A stretch of 64,000 nucleotides of DNA, taken from the NCBI GenBank assembly GCA_015075175.1, contig JABTUV010000015.1:38684-102683 (forward strand), written 5' to 3'. The position numbers were made by a program, and so were the translations under genes. Below the pieces are notes generated by a model. It saw only the letters and a program-made list of their open reading frames with translations. It was not told where the DNA came from and made no database searches. Positions 52,011-61,788 of the stretch are shown one piece after another (within the stretch, counting starts at the first letter, position 1; every line of letters starts with the position of its first letter). This DNA comes from a bacterium. GTDB lineage: Bacteria > Hinthialibacterota > Hinthialibacteria > H5-UNCL2.

Positions 52011-52619
52011 ATGCCGCCTCAGCCTGACCGACAAAGCCGCTACTGGGAATCCATCGAGGAACGCCGGCCGGCCGACCATCCGGTCGTCCTAGCCTTCGCG
52101 GAGGGCGTCCTGGCCGCCATTCTGCCCCATCTCCAAGAGGGGCCGGTCCTGGAAGTGGGCTGCGGGAACGGCTTTCTGACGCGGGCGCTGGCGCGCCGCC
52201 TGCCCGTCGTCGGGGTGGACTTCTCGCGCGAGATGCTCGCCCACAACCCGACCACCGGTCGGATCCAGGCGCGGGCGGAGGCGCTGCCCTTCCCTGACGG
52301 GGCCTTTCCTGTCGTCCTGTGCCAGAGCCTCCTGCACCATTGCCCCGATCCGGCCGCGGTACTGCGCGAGATGGCACGGGTCTCACGCTGCTGCGTGATC
52401 GCCCACGAACCCAACCGTAACAACCCCGCGCATGGCGCTGTTTTCGCTCACGAGGCGTCGAATGGGGCGCCCGCTCTGGGAGAACGTTCACGGAAAACCT
52501 GTTCCGGCAGGCGGGACTGCGCGTCGTCGAGCATCGTGCGCGGAATGATCCTGCCTAACAAGACGCCGGCGTGGCTCTTGCCGGTCGCGCAACGGCTGGA
52601 CGGCGGCCGGCGGGCGTAG
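52011..52619 (+). pseudogene. Class I SAM-dependent methyltransferase, frameshifted near the 3' end
   Basis: The first 135 residues are a clear methyltransferase: SAM-binding PVLEVGCGNGFLTRALARRL, VVGVDFSREML, PFPDGAFPVVLCQSLLHHCP, REMARVSRCCVIAHEPNRNN. From about 52430 the coherent sequence changes frame at least twice: MALFSLTRRRMGRPLWEN, then FTENLFRQAGLRVVEHRA, then back to GMILPNKTPAWLLPVAQRLD. Methyl acceptor unknown; the type resembles UbiE-like or glycan-locus methyltransferases. Confidence 0.65.
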
Positions 52620-52654
52620 GGGTTTTACAGGCTGGTGGTGGGGAGAAGGATGGG

Positions 52655-52730
52655 ACGGGTGGGACCTATGGACAAGTCGCCCGGATGTCATGCGCCGCGT
52701 CCCAGGTCCCATAGGTCTCATAGGTCTCTG
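52655..52730. repeat. GGGACCTATGGAC palindromic repeat
   Basis: GGGTGGGACCTATGGAC and inverse CCCAGGTCCCATAGGTCTCA, same family as 33825-33897. It separates two convergent genes. Confidence 0.7.
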
Positions 52731-52733
52731 GGG

Positions 52734-52904
52734 CTATCTTCTCTTGAGCATCCACGTGCGGACGACACGGGCCAGCTCTTCCGGGGCGGTCTCGCGGATG
52801 ATTCTGAAATTCTCGTCGATGGGGCGATGCTGCGCGCGCATCTCCTCGATGCGTTGCTCGAGTGCGCGACGGCGGGCGTCGTCCGGTCGATAGTACTCTT
52901 TCAT
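52734..52904 (-). CDS. Small charged protein (56 aa) of unknown function
   Basis: ATG at 52904 with AAGGG just upstream. The product is highly charged and helical: MKEYYRPDDARRRALEQRIE, EMRAQHRPIDENFRIIRETA, ending WMLKRR. Codon choice and amino acid composition look genuine. It lies divergent from hisD, 87 bases away. Size and charge would fit an antitoxin-like or regulatory peptide, but I recognise no family. Confidence 0.55.
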   Translation of the reverse strand: MKEYYRPDDARRRALEQRIEEMRAQHRPIDENFRIIRETAPEELARVVRTWMLKRR

Positions 52905-52991
52905 GCCCTTATTTTACCGCGGTTGCGGCAACTTTCCCGTTCTGCGCGCCAGACTCATGTGCTAAAGTTAGCTCGTGGAGGTGGTTGAACC

Positions 52992-54305
52992 ATGAGACGA
53001 TTGGCGGCGCGGGAGAGCCGGCAGGAGATTGTCAAGCTGTTCGCCGAACGCAACGCGGACGCCGCCGCGGTGCGCGAGCGGGCGGCGGAGATCGTGCAGA
53101 CGGTGAAACTGACCGGCGACGCGGCCCTGGTCGCCTACAGCCGCGAGTTCGACCAAGTGGACCTCGCCGACGGCCTGGCGGTCCCCCCCGAGATGCTGTC
53201 CCAGGCGGAGAAGATCATCTCGCGCCCGCTGCGGGCCGCCATCGAACTGGCGATCACGCGCATCCGGCGCTTCCACGAGGCCGCCAAGCCCAGGTCATTT
53301 GAACTCAAAGAGGCGGGAGGGCGCGTAGGGACGGACTGGAAGCCGCTGGCGCGCGCGGGCGTTTATGCTCCGGGGGGAACCGCCCCGCTCTTTTCCACGC
53401 TCCTCATGTGCGCCGTGCCCGCCCTGGTCGCCGGCTGCGAGGAGATTGTCGTGTGCACCCCGCCGCAGCAGAAGCTGGGCGGGGGCGTGCATCCGGCGAT
53501 TCTGGCCTGCTGCTCGATTCTGCACATCCGCAAGGTCTTTCGCATCGGCGGGGCGCAGGCCATCGCGGCGATGGCCTATGGTACTGAGAGCGTTCCGCGC
53601 GTGGACGTGATCGCCGGCCCCGGCAACAGCTACGTGACGGAAGCCAAGCGCCTGGTGTGCGGGGACGTGCGCATCGACTCTTTGGCCGGTCCGAGCGAAG
53701 TGCTGGTGATCGCCGACGCCTCCGCCCATCCTGCCTTCGTGGCCGCCGACCTTCTGGCCCAGGCCGAGCACGCCGGCGACAACGGCTGCGTGGTGATCTC
53801 ACCGGACGGCGCGCTGCTCGACCAGGTCATGGCCGAAGTGGACAAGCAACTGGCGCATCTGTCGCGGCAGTCGCTGGCGCGCAGCTCGATGGACAGGTAC
53901 GGGCTGGCCATTCACACCGACTCGCTGGAGGAGGCCTTCGATCTGGCCAACCAGTTCGCGCCCGAGCATCTGGAATTGATGCTGGAGCATCCCCGCGAGT
54001 GGCTGCCCCGGGTGCGATGCGCGGGAGCGGTGTTCTTGGGCGCATGGACGCCGGAGCCACTGGGCGACTACCTGGCCGGACCCAACCACGTGCTGCCGAC
54101 CAACGGCAGCGCCCGCTTCTCCGGTCCGCTCTCGACGGACGTGTTTATGAAGAGTACCAGCATCTTGGAATTCGACCGCGAGGGGCTGGCCTCGCTCGCC
54201 GAGGCGACCATCCGGCTGGCGGAAGAGGAGTGCCTGTCCGCGCATGCCGCCTCCATCCGCATCAGGACTTCGACAAGCCCTCTCTCTGGGGAGAGGGTTG
54301 GGTGA
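52992..54305 (+). CDS. hisD: Histidinol dehydrogenase
   Basis: Oxidises L-histidinol to L-histidine in two NAD-dependent steps. 437 aa. ARAGVYAPGGTAPLFSTLLM, IGGAQAIAAMAYGTESVPRV, IAGPGNSYVTEAKRLVCGDV, DSLAGPSEVLVIAD, zinc-site AQAEHA and catalytic FAPEHLEL are intact. It lies upstream of hisC and hisB. The last 13 residues (RTSTSPLSGERVG) derive from the CTCTCTGGGGAGAGGG repeat rather than the enzyme family. Confidence 0.96.
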   Translation: MRRLAARESRQEIVKLFAERNADAAAVRERAAEIVQTVKLTGDAALVAYSREFDQVDLADGLAVPPEMLSQAEKIISRPLRAAIELAITRIRRFHEAAKPRSFELKEAGGRVGTDWKPLARAGVYAPGGTAPLFSTLLMCAVPALVAGCEEIVVCTPPQQKLGGGVHPAILACCSILHIRKVFRIGGAQAIAAMAYGTESVPRVDVIAGPGNSYVTEAKRLVCGDVRIDSLAGPSEVLVIADASAHPAFVAADLLAQAEHAGDNGCVVISPDGALLDQVMAEVDKQLAHLSRQSLARSSMDRYGLAIHTDSLEEAFDLANQFAPEHLELMLEHPREWLPRVRCAGAVFLGAWTPEPLGDYLAGPNHVLPTNGSARFSGPLSTDVFMKSTSILEFDREGLASLAEATIRLAEEECLSAHAASIRIRTSTSPLSGERVG

Positions 54306-54315
54306 GGGGACGGTC

Positions 54316-55383
54316 GTGAATGCCTACCTGCGGCGGTCGGTGGATGCGGCGGAGGGCTACGTGCCGGGCGAGCAGCCGCGGCCGGGCGAGGTCAAGCTGA
54401 ACACCAACGAAAATCCCTTCCCGCCCAGTCCGCGCGTGCGCGAACTGCTGCAGGGCTGGGATACGGGGCGGCTGCGCATCTATCCCGAGCCGACTTCGCG
54501 CGCTTTGCGCGAGGCGGCGGGCCGCGTCTGGGGGCTTCCCGCCGAGAATATTCTCGCCGGCAACGGCTCGGACGAGATTCTCGCCATGCTCTTTCGCGCG
54601 GTATTGGAGCCGGGAGAGCGCGTGGTTTTCACCGAGCCGAGTTACATTCTTTACGACACGCTCACGCGCCTTTTTGACGGCGTGCCCGCGCCGCTCCCCT
54701 GCGGGCCGGACTTCAGCCTGCCGGAAGAGCTCGATCAAGCGCCGGCGCGGCTGGTACTGCTAGCGTCGCCCAATCCGCCCGCGGGACGCTCCTGGCCCAA
54801 CGATTACATCGCCCGCATCTGCCGCGCGAATCTTGGGCGCGGGGTGGTCGTGGTCGACGAGGCTTACGTCGATTTCGCCGACGCAAACGCCCTGCCGCTT
54901 CTGTCGCACTATGAGAATCTTGTGATTGCGCGCACGCTTTCCAAGTCGTACTCGCTGGCGGGTTTGCGCGTGGGTTTCGCGCTGGGCAGCCCGGCGGTTC
55001 TTGAGGGCATGGACAAGGTGCGCGATTCGTATAACGTCGATTGTCTGGCGCAGGCCATCGCCGTCGCCGCGTTGGAGGATCAGGAGTATTTCTCCGGAAA
55101 CGTGTCGTTTCTGCGTTCCGAGCGGCGGCGGGTGCGGGAGGGGCTTATGGCGCTGGGGTTTCACGTCCCCGAGAGCCAGGCCAATTTTGTCTTTGCCTCC
55201 CATCCCGCAATATCGGGGCGGGATCTGTTCGTCCGCCTGCGCGAGCGGGGGCTTTTGTATCGTTACTTTTCGCGGCCCGGCATGAATCACGGCGTGCGCA
55301 TCACCATCGGCGCCGCCGAGCACAACGACCGGCTGCTGGCGGCCGCCGCCGAGATCCTGGCATCCACGAGGGTGAGGGCATGA
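54316..55383 (+). CDS. hisC: Histidinol-phosphate aminotransferase
   Basis: 355 aa using the GTG at 54316 (VNAYLRRSVDAAEGYVPGEQ); the frame upstream overlaps hisD and the repeat. KLNTNENPFPPSPRV, GNGSDEILAMLFRAVLEPGE, VVVVDEAYVDFAD and PLP lysine in TLSKSYSLAGLRVGFALG are diagnostic. It overlaps hisB by 4 bases. Confidence 0.95.
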   Translation: MNAYLRRSVDAAEGYVPGEQPRPGEVKLNTNENPFPPSPRVRELLQGWDTGRLRIYPEPTSRALREAAGRVWGLPAENILAGNGSDEILAMLFRAVLEPGERVVFTEPSYILYDTLTRLFDGVPAPLPCGPDFSLPEELDQAPARLVLLASPNPPAGRSWPNDYIARICRANLGRGVVVVDEAYVDFADANALPLLSHYENLVIARTLSKSYSLAGLRVGFALGSPAVLEGMDKVRDSYNVDCLAQAIAVAALEDQEYFSGNVSFLRSERRRVREGLMALGFHVPESQANFVFASHPAISGRDLFVRLRERGLLYRYFSRPGMNHGVRITIGAAEHNDRLLAAAAEILASTRVRA

Positions 55384-55973
55384 AGAAGAGCCATCGCGTG
55401 GCGGAAAAGAGCCGCAAGACCCGCGAGACCGAGATCCGCCTCAAGCTCAACCTGGACGGCGAGGGCAAGTACGCCGTTACCACCGGCGTGCCCTTCTTCG
55501 ACCACATGCTGGAGCAACTTTCGCGCCACAGCGGCATCGACCTGGAGATCGAGGCCAGGGGCGACATCGAGATCGACGCCCACCACACCGTCGAGGACGT
55601 GGGGATCGTCTTGGGACAGGCCTTTTCGCAAGCGCTGGGCGAGATGCGCGGCATCCAACGCTATGGTTACGCCAGCGTGCCGATGGAAGAGGCGCTGGCC
55701 CATTCCGCCGTGGACCTCTGCGGGCGCAGCAATCTCATTTATCACGTCAAGACGGCCACGAGCACGGTCGGCAATTTCGACACCGAGCTGGCGGAGGAGT
55801 TTTTCCGCGCGTTCGTTTCCAACGCGAAAATTACCTTGCACGTCAACCTGGCCTACGGCAACAACCAGCATCATATCCTGGAGGCGGTGTTCAAGTCGGT
55901 AGCGAGGTCGCTGCGCATGGCGGTCGCCCTGACGGGGGGCGGAGACGTGCCGTCCACCAAGGGCGTGTTGTAG
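55380..55973 (+). CDS. hisB: Imidazoleglycerol-phosphate dehydratase
   Basis: 197 aa, monofunctional. TKET-like entry (RETEIRLKLNLDGEGKY), metal-binding PFFDHMLEQLSRHSGIDLEI and DAHHTVEDVGIVLGQA, and C-terminal NNQHHILEAVFKSVARSLR. ATG overlaps the hisC stop. Remaining his genes are not in the window. Confidence 0.96.
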   Translation: MKKSHRVAEKSRKTRETEIRLKLNLDGEGKYAVTTGVPFFDHMLEQLSRHSGIDLEIEARGDIEIDAHHTVEDVGIVLGQAFSQALGEMRGIQRYGYASVPMEEALAHSAVDLCGRSNLIYHVKTATSTVGNFDTELAEEFFRAFVSNAKITLHVNLAYGNNQHHILEAVFKSVARSLRMAVALTGGGDVPSTKGVL

Positions 55974-55983
55974 GGGCGCCGCG

Positions 55984-56060
55984 AGGGACAGGCGCCGATT
56001 TCCGGCGCTACGCGACCGTCCAAGGCAAGAAGGCATCTTCGGAAATCGGCGCCTGTCCCT
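55984..56060. repeat. Palindromic repeat with 21-bp perfect arms (GGGACAGGCGCCGATTTCCG)
   Basis: Arms at 55984-56004 and 56040-56060 are exactly complementary, around a 35-base loop, 10 bases after the hisB stop. It resembles the families at 7593 and 11465 in the pattern GGG-A/T-CAG-n-C-A/G-CC-n-ATTT. Confidence 0.9.
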
Positions 56061-56138
56061 TGTTCTCTTGAAGCGTGTCGGCAGGATGCCGACACGCGAG
56101 CCGGCGGGACGCCGGCGTTACCGGTTCGCGGCGAAGCG

Positions 56139-56948
56139 GTGAGCTATTCTTTGATCGATCCCGACTATGAGTCCGTCCTGTCCGGGCTGGCGCCGTGGAG
56201 CGAGGCGACGCTTGCGGGCCTGCCGGGGGCGCAGTGCGTGAAGGCGGCGCCCGGGCGCCTGGTGTATCGCGTGCCGCGCGGCGGGCAGGTTTTTTACTTC
56301 AAACGCTATCGCCCCCGCCGCTGGTGGAGGCGGTTCGTGCCCACCAGCAAGGGCCGGCGCGAGCGCCTGATTACGGAGGCCGCTCATGCGCGCGGGTTGC
56401 CCGTGCCGCGGCTCGCGGCCTACGCCGAACAGGCGGGCGACGCCTTTCTGGTTCTCACCGAAGTCGGACCTCAAGGGCACCTGGTCGAGGTCCTCCGCAA
56501 ACGTCGTACTGAGTCGGGCGCCACCCTTTTGAACTCAAAAGGGTTCGTGCCGCGCCAGTTCCTGCGGCGTCTGGCCGAGTTCGTGGCCGACCTGCACGAG
56601 AAGGGTTTCGTGCACGACGATCTCTCCGCCCTGCACATCCGACTGGACGAGGCGGACCGGTTTTATCTCATCGACCTGGATCACGGCCGCTTTCTCTCAC
56701 GCGTGCCGGACGTGCTGCGGCTGCACAACCTCCTGCAACTGTATCGCTCGATGACGCGGCTTTCCCCGCGCGCGGTGGACGTGTACAGGTTTTTCAGATA
56801 CTATTGTGAGCGCGTTCCGGCTTGGCGGGGACGCGAGAAACTCTACTGGAGACGGCTGGCGAAGGCGATGGACTATCGCACCCGGAGCGCGCGGGGGCTG
56901 TTTTTCCGCGCGCGCTACGCCATGATCCTGCGGGGGTGGACGCGGTGA
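56139..56948 (+). CDS. Kdo kinase / WaaP-like lipopolysaccharide core kinase
   Basis: 269 aa from a GTG at 56139. Small eukaryotic-like kinase fold: nucleotide-lysine region [28 protein letters not shown], hinge LVLTEVGP, catalytic [13 protein letters not shown] and metal-site [11 protein letters not shown]. Phosphorylates LPS core sugars in relatives. A segment [12 protein letters not shown] (residues about 127-138) is encoded by a GGTGCCACC-family palindrome inserted in frame at 56517-56546. It overlaps the next gene by 4 bases. Confidence 0.82.
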   Translation: MSYSLIDPDYESVLSGLAPWSEATLAGLPGAQCVKAAPGRLVYRVPRGGQVFYFKRYRPRRWWRRFVPTSKGRRERLITEAAHARGLPVPRLAAYAEQAGDAFLVLTEVGPQGHLVEVLRKRRTESGATLLNSKGFVPRQFLRRLAEFVADLHEKGFVHDDLSALHIRLDEADRFYLIDLDHGRFLSRVPDVLRLHNLLQLYRSMTRLSPRAVDVYRFFRYYCERVPAWRGREKLYWRRLAKAMDYRTRSARGLFFRARYAMILRGWTR

Positions 56949-59044
56949 GGCAGGTCCCTCCGCTGTGGATCGTGCGGCGGCTCTTTCCCTACCTTTGGCG
57001 CTACAAATTCCGGTTGGCGTCGGCGTTCGTGTGCATGGCCATGGTCGCCGTCTTGGCGGCGGGGACGCTGCTCCTGCTCAAACCGGTGCTGGACGTACTG
57101 TTCGCGCCCAAGACCAACGCGGGAGTGGTGGTGTGGCGGGCGCCGGCGGAGCGGGCGGCGGAGCTGGGCGCGGCCATCTCACAGTATCGGCAGGTGACGA
57201 CCTGCCTGGCGTTTCCCGGACCCGCTTCGGGCGAGATGGAGTTGCGCGCCAGCCTGGCGGCGAGGAGCCGCGAGCAATTGGCGGGCATGGCGGGGCGCAT
57301 CAGCGCCGAACTGGGCCTGCCCATGCCCGAGATTCTTCCCGCCGCGGAGGCCTTCTCGCAGATCACCAAGGCACGCTCCGCGACCGATACCGAAGAGGGC
57401 GCGCCCAGCTGGAACGATCGCCTTCTGTCCCGCGTGTACGCCTGGGTGGGCGATTATCGCGCCCGCCACGGCTCCGACTACGCCGCGCTGGTCATGATCG
57501 CCTTTCTTATCATAGTTCTGATGGGCCTGAAGGGATATTTCACTTTTCTCAACGAGTATCTCACCGCCTGGGTCGGCAACAAAGTCGAGATGGACCTGCG
57601 GCTGGACGTGTTCCAGCACATATGCTCGTTCTCGCTCCTGCGTTTTCATCGCCAGAGCGTGGGCGAGCTGATGAGCTACATCGCCAACGACATCCAGCTG
57701 TTGCGCTCCTCGACCTTTGACGTGGTGGGCAAGGTGGTGCAGGAGCCGCTGACCATGCTGGGGATTCTGACGGTCCTGTTCGGGATCGACGCGCGCTTGA
57801 CGGTACTGGCGCTCTTGGTTACGCCGGTGACGGGATGGGTGATCGCGCAGTTCGGGCGGCGCGTCAAGTCGGCGCGCCGCGCCGCCCAGGGCCATCTCGC
57901 CGACATTAACGCGGTGCAGCAGGAGGCCTACTCGGGCATCCGCGTGGTCAAGGCGTTCGGCATGGAGGAGTATGAGGTGCGCCGTTTCACCGAGGCGAGC
58001 CGCAAGGTTTTCCGCATGTTGATGAAGTCGGCGCGGGCGCGCTCGGCCAGCAGCCCGGTGATCGAGTTTCTGGGCGCGCTGGCGCTGGGGGGGACGCTGC
58101 TTCTGGGCGGCTGGTTCGTCAATACGCGCCGCATCGAGGGCAGCGAATTCCTGCAGTTCATGGCGGGCCTGGCGTTGCTCTACCAGCCCGCCAAGCAGCT
58201 CTCCAAGGCGTACAACGCGCTGATGGCGGGGTTGGTGGGGGGCGAGCGCGTGTTCGAGCTCTTGGCCGACCGGCCGGACGTCGAGGATGCTCCCGACGCG
58301 GTTCCCATGCCGCCGTTTCGGGACAAGATTGAATTCAGACACGTCGGATTCAGTTATCTGCCCGGCCGCCCGGTGGTTCATGATTACAGCCTTACCGTCC
58401 GGCGAGGGGAGGTGATCGCGATGGTCGGGCCCTCCGGAAGCGGAAAGTCCACGCTCATGAACATGCTGGGGTGCCTGGACACTCCCACGAGCGGGCGCTA
58501 TGACTTCACGGGCAAGAATGTGGCAACGATGAGCGACGACGAACTGGCCGAGATCCGCAATCGCGAGATCGGTTTTGTTTTTCAGACCTTCAACCTCCTG
58601 CCGCGCTCAAACGCCCTTCACAATGTCGAGTTGCCGCTGATCTACGCCGGCATCGGCCGCACCGAACGGCTGAACCGTGCGCAGGCGGCGCTGGAGGCCG
58701 TGGGCCTGGGAGACCGGATGCATCATCGTCCGAACGAACTTTCAGGCGGGCAGCGCCAGCGCGTGGCCATTGCCCGGGCGCTGGTGAATGATCCCAAGAT
58801 CATTTTTGCGGACGAGCCCACCGGAAATCTTGATTCGCATACCGGCGAACTGATCCTGCAGTTGTTCCGCAAGCTCAGCACCGAAGGGCGCACGATCATC
58901 CTCGTCACGCATGATCCGGAAATTGCCGCCATCACTCCGCGGCGCATTGAAATCCGCGATGGCAAGATCGCCGATACAGTGGACGAAACGCTGGCCGGAC
59001 TGAAGCGGCCAACCCAACCCGTGGCCGCAGGCGGGTCATCATGA
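56945..59044 (+). CDS. Chimeric ABC transporter: MsbA-type membrane domain with MacB-type ATPase
   Basis: GTG start at 56945, 699 aa. Residues 1-490 are an MsbA-like lipid exporter half: six-helix domain with an N-terminal insertion (residues 55-180), [60 protein letters not shown], then the start of its ATPase ([20 protein letters not shown]). From Walker A (GPSGSGKST, about residue 495) onward it is MacB/LolD-like: [57 protein letters not shown]. Frame is unbroken. Neither family normally has this combination. Confidence 0.85.
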   Translation: MRQVPPLWIVRRLFPYLWRYKFRLASAFVCMAMVAVLAAGTLLLLKPVLDVLFAPKTNAGVVVWRAPAERAAELGAAISQYRQVTTCLAFPGPASGEMELRASLAARSREQLAGMAGRISAELGLPMPEILPAAEAFSQITKARSATDTEEGAPSWNDRLLSRVYAWVGDYRARHGSDYAALVMIAFLIIVLMGLKGYFTFLNEYLTAWVGNKVEMDLRLDVFQHICSFSLLRFHRQSVGELMSYIANDIQLLRSSTFDVVGKVVQEPLTMLGILTVLFGIDARLTVLALLVTPVTGWVIAQFGRRVKSARRAAQGHLADINAVQQEAYSGIRVVKAFGMEEYEVRRFTEASRKVFRMLMKSARARSASSPVIEFLGALALGGTLLLGGWFVNTRRIEGSEFLQFMAGLALLYQPAKQLSKAYNALMAGLVGGERVFELLADRPDVEDAPDAVPMPPFRDKIEFRHVGFSYLPGRPVVHDYSLTVRRGEVIAMVGPSGSGKSTLMNMLGCLDTPTSGRYDFTGKNVATMSDDELAEIRNREIGFVFQTFNLLPRSNALHNVELPLIYAGIGRTERLNRAQAALEAVGLGDRMHHRPNELSGGQRQRVAIARALVNDPKIIFADEPTGNLDSHTGELILQLFRKLSTEGRTIILVTHDPEIAAITPRRIEIRDGKIADTVDETLAGLKRPTQPVAAGGSS

Positions 59045-59418
59045 ACTTTTGGAACGCAATCGTCGTCGGGCTGAAGGAAATCTGGTCGCACAAGTTCCGT
59101 TCGCTGCTCACGATGTTGGGCATCATCCTCGGCGTCTCCAGTCTTGTGGCGATGTCGGCGCTGGTCAAAGGCATGGAAACCGGCGCCAAGGAATCACTGG
59201 TGGCCATTGGCGGCCTTCAGAAAATCCGCATCGAGCCCGCGGAGGTGCCGGTCGAACAACGTCATTTGCAGGATCAGGCTCCGGGGCTCACGATGAACGA
59301 CGTTTACGCGCTCCAGGCCAGCGCTCAGGGCGTGAGCAACGTCTTCATGTGCCGCCGGGCGCGGCGCGAGGGCGCAAGCAGAGAAGACCTCTTAATTCAC
59401 GAGGGTTCCCATGCGTAG
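59041..59418 (+). pseudogene. N-terminal fragment of a MacB-type permease
   Basis: ATG overlaps the previous stop (ATGA). About 100 residues match the MacB permease N-terminus: [60 protein letters not shown]. After about 59340 the similarity ends and the frame stops at 59418. A complete permease has about 400 residues. Downstream sequence belongs to a glycosyltransferase. Confidence 0.75.
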
Positions 59419-60284
59419 GGAGTTCGTCCATGGCACGCGCGATTCGTCGCATCGTGGACGATTCCCGCGCCGACGTGCTCCACCTACTGGGACGCGCCAT
59501 TGGGACTGGGCCAACTAGCGTTCCGTTCCGGCACGGGATCAAGTCATTTGCTGCGGTGGACTTTCCCATCGGACGCGGACCAGGTCGTCTCAAGTACACG
59601 CGCCACGTGCATCGCATTCTGTGCGTGTCGGAGGGCATCCGGCAGGTTTTGATCTCCTGCGGGATTCCGCCCGAACTGGCCGAGACCGTCCATTCCGGCA
59701 TCGACCTGTCGCGCTTCGAGACAGCCACGGATGCGGCCGCCGTTCGCCGCGAATTCTCAATGGCGGGGGTTGATCCACTGCTAGTGAGCGTGGCGGCGTT
59801 GACGGACCACAAGGGCCATGCGTATCTCCTGTCCGCCATGCCGCGCGTGTGGCAGCAGTTCCGCGCCCGGCTCCTGATCGCGGGAGAGGGCTGCGGGAGG
59901 CGCTGGCGCGTCAATGTGAGGAGCTGCACCTGGGGGACGCGGTGGCTGCTCGGCTATCGGCAGGACGTGCCGACCTACTGGCGGCGGCGGATTTGTTCGT
60001 GCTGTCTTCGCACCTGGAAGGACTGTGCACGTCGATTTTGGACGCGATGGCGATGCGCCTGCCGGTGGTAGCAACGACGGCGGGGGGCATCCCCGAGGCG
60101 GTGGTGGATGGGGAGACGGGGCTATTGGCCGCGCCGCGCGATCCGGAGGGACTGGCGGAGCGCGTCTGCAACTAGCGGGGACAAGCCGCGACGCCAGGCG
60201 ATGGGACGCGCCGGGCGCGCGTGCGTGCAAGCGCGTTTCACTGTGGACGCCATGGTGGAAAAGACGCTGCGGGTGTACTCGTAG
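59349..60284 (+). pseudogene. GT4-type glycosyltransferase, 5'-truncated and frameshifted
   Basis: Coherent pieces in alternating frames: HRILCVSEGIRQVLISCGIP, VHSGIDLSRFE, VSVAALTDHKGHAYLLSAMP, RARLLIAGEG; then FVLSSHLEGLCTSILDAMAM, VATTAGGIPEAVVDGETGLL; finally RRQAMGRAGRACVQARFTVD to a TAG at 60282-60284. These are GT-B (family 4) motifs including the E-x7-E region. The start is replaced by the MacB fragment. With the upstream kinase and MsbA-like gene it probably belonged to an LPS locus. Confidence 0.7.
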
Positions 60285-60303
60285 GGTGGGTTTTACCCAC
60301 CAT
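60282..60303. repeat. Stop-anchored TAGGGTGGGTTTTACCCACC palindrome
   Basis: Starts with the glycosyltransferase stop TAG. GGTGGG-TTTTA-CCCACC is a perfect 6-bp stem. A degenerate copy is at 63908-63929. Confidence 0.65.
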
Positions 60304-60600
60304 AAGGAAGGGACCGCCGGAACAGTCGGCGGTGAGTTCTTGGCTCGCCCGTCGATGACGCAAATCACGCGGACTCCCATGCAACGTGGGCGCATCGTAG
60401 CCGTCCTCTCATTTTTATGACGCAGATTTGTCTCGCGTCTCAAGTCGGTCTATCAGCGCGCCGCTACTCGAGGGACTCGTTTTCTTCTTAACAAGTATGT
60501 ACGGGTCCACCCCATTTTTCAATGAGTGCCGGTTTCAGCAAGAGTTGTCGACCCGCATCCTGTATCGCGGACCAGTAACTCCGGTCAGAGGATGGAGCAA
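60304..60600. other. Region without a recognised gene
   Basis: Includes CTACTCGAGGGACTCG at about 60472, a degenerate module C core, and an AT-richer stretch (60475-60560). No supported open frame. Confidence 0.5.
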
Positions 60601-60649
60601 TATCAGGAAGAATAGTCCTCGAGGCGTCCCCAGTGGTCACCGCCGGACG

Positions 60650-61785
60650 TATCAGTGGCAACGCTGAACCAGCAAGCAGCGGGGCATGACGCGCCGCGTA
60701 TCGAGGAGGACGGCCTGGACGCGAGCAGCCCGCTTCGGGCGGTCTCGGTTTGGCGCTCTACGGGTGGGGCGAAGCCTCGCGGGAAACTGTCCATGCGTTC
60801 CACCAAGATAGTCCGCCACAGTGCGAGCGGCGAGGCGTGGCCGGCGGTCCAGTGGCCGTCGTTGGAAAGTAGTGGAGCAGCTCGGCCTCGGCTTGCGGAA
60901 GACGGGCAGCGGATCCAGCACGTCGATGCCCTCCTCGCGTCCAGGCGGCCAGGCGCTCGCGGAAGGTCAGTGTCCGCCCAGCTCAGCCGCCACACTGACG
61001 ACGCGCCCCGCCAGTGTGGGATCGACCTGCTGCGCCAGCGGGATGACCACGAGCAGATAGCCCGCGTTCATCGCGCGCCAGCCTTGCGGTTTCGGAGACA
61101 CCTCAGCGTGCGGTCCCAAGCGGCGTCGTCATGCATCGCCCAGCCGCAGGACGGCAGAGGAGTCATGCGGATCGCCGATCTCTTCAGCCTGCACCCAGCA
61201 GGTGCGTTGGCGGAAGGGCAGGGGCGTTCAGGCGGGCGGCAGGCAAAACGTAGGCGCGGTCCTGGGCGATCATGCGCAGCGGCGCCGTCCATCAGACGAT
61301 CTCCGAGCGACCGCCGCGTCGTAAACGTCGTTCATGAAGAGACGCCTGAACGACCGTCAGGTTACGCGGAAGCGGCTAGCTGCCGCCTTCCAGGCACTGC
61401 TCGGCGCTGCCGAGGCCAGCGTAGCCCGTGACCACTTCCACTTCGCGCGGCGAGAATCCTCTCCAACCGCCGGCAAAACGTCTCCTCCAGTTCGACCTGC
61501 GCGGCTTCCATGAGGTCGCCGAGAACAGTGCGAAGACGCCGGGCGGTTTCTCAGACGCATGCTCGACGTCCCTCATGCCCGGCAGATTGTAACGCACGCA
61601 CGTCGAAGCCGTCGATCTCGGGCGATAGCGCAGAGCGGCGATGGGGCAGTACTTGCCGGCAAGGGTGGGATCGTCGCCGAAGAAGGCGGCGGCGGGCAGA
61701 GGATGCGGGCCGCGGCTTCGGCGATGATGAACAGGAGCAGGCAGGTGGCGGCGAGGCGCGACGCAGGACAGGAGCCGTTGCGCAT
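60650..61785 (-). pseudogene. SGNH-hydrolase-like protein, heavily frameshifted
   Basis: Pieces along the minus strand in several frames: N-terminal anchor SRLAATCLLLFIIAEAAARI, FFGDDPTLAGKYCPIAALRY, a block reading MEAAQVELEETFCRRLE and EVEVVTGYAGLGSAEQCLE (SGNH block with preceding GD-S-like motif lost in a frame change), FMNDVYDAA, GYLLVVIPLAQQVDP, EEGIDVLDPLPVFRKPRP and SNDGHWTAGH (C-terminal D-x-x-H region). About 380 residues in all. It starts 3 bases after the ubiE-like stop. At least six indels are needed. Confidence 0.55.
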
Positions 61786-61788
61786 AGC

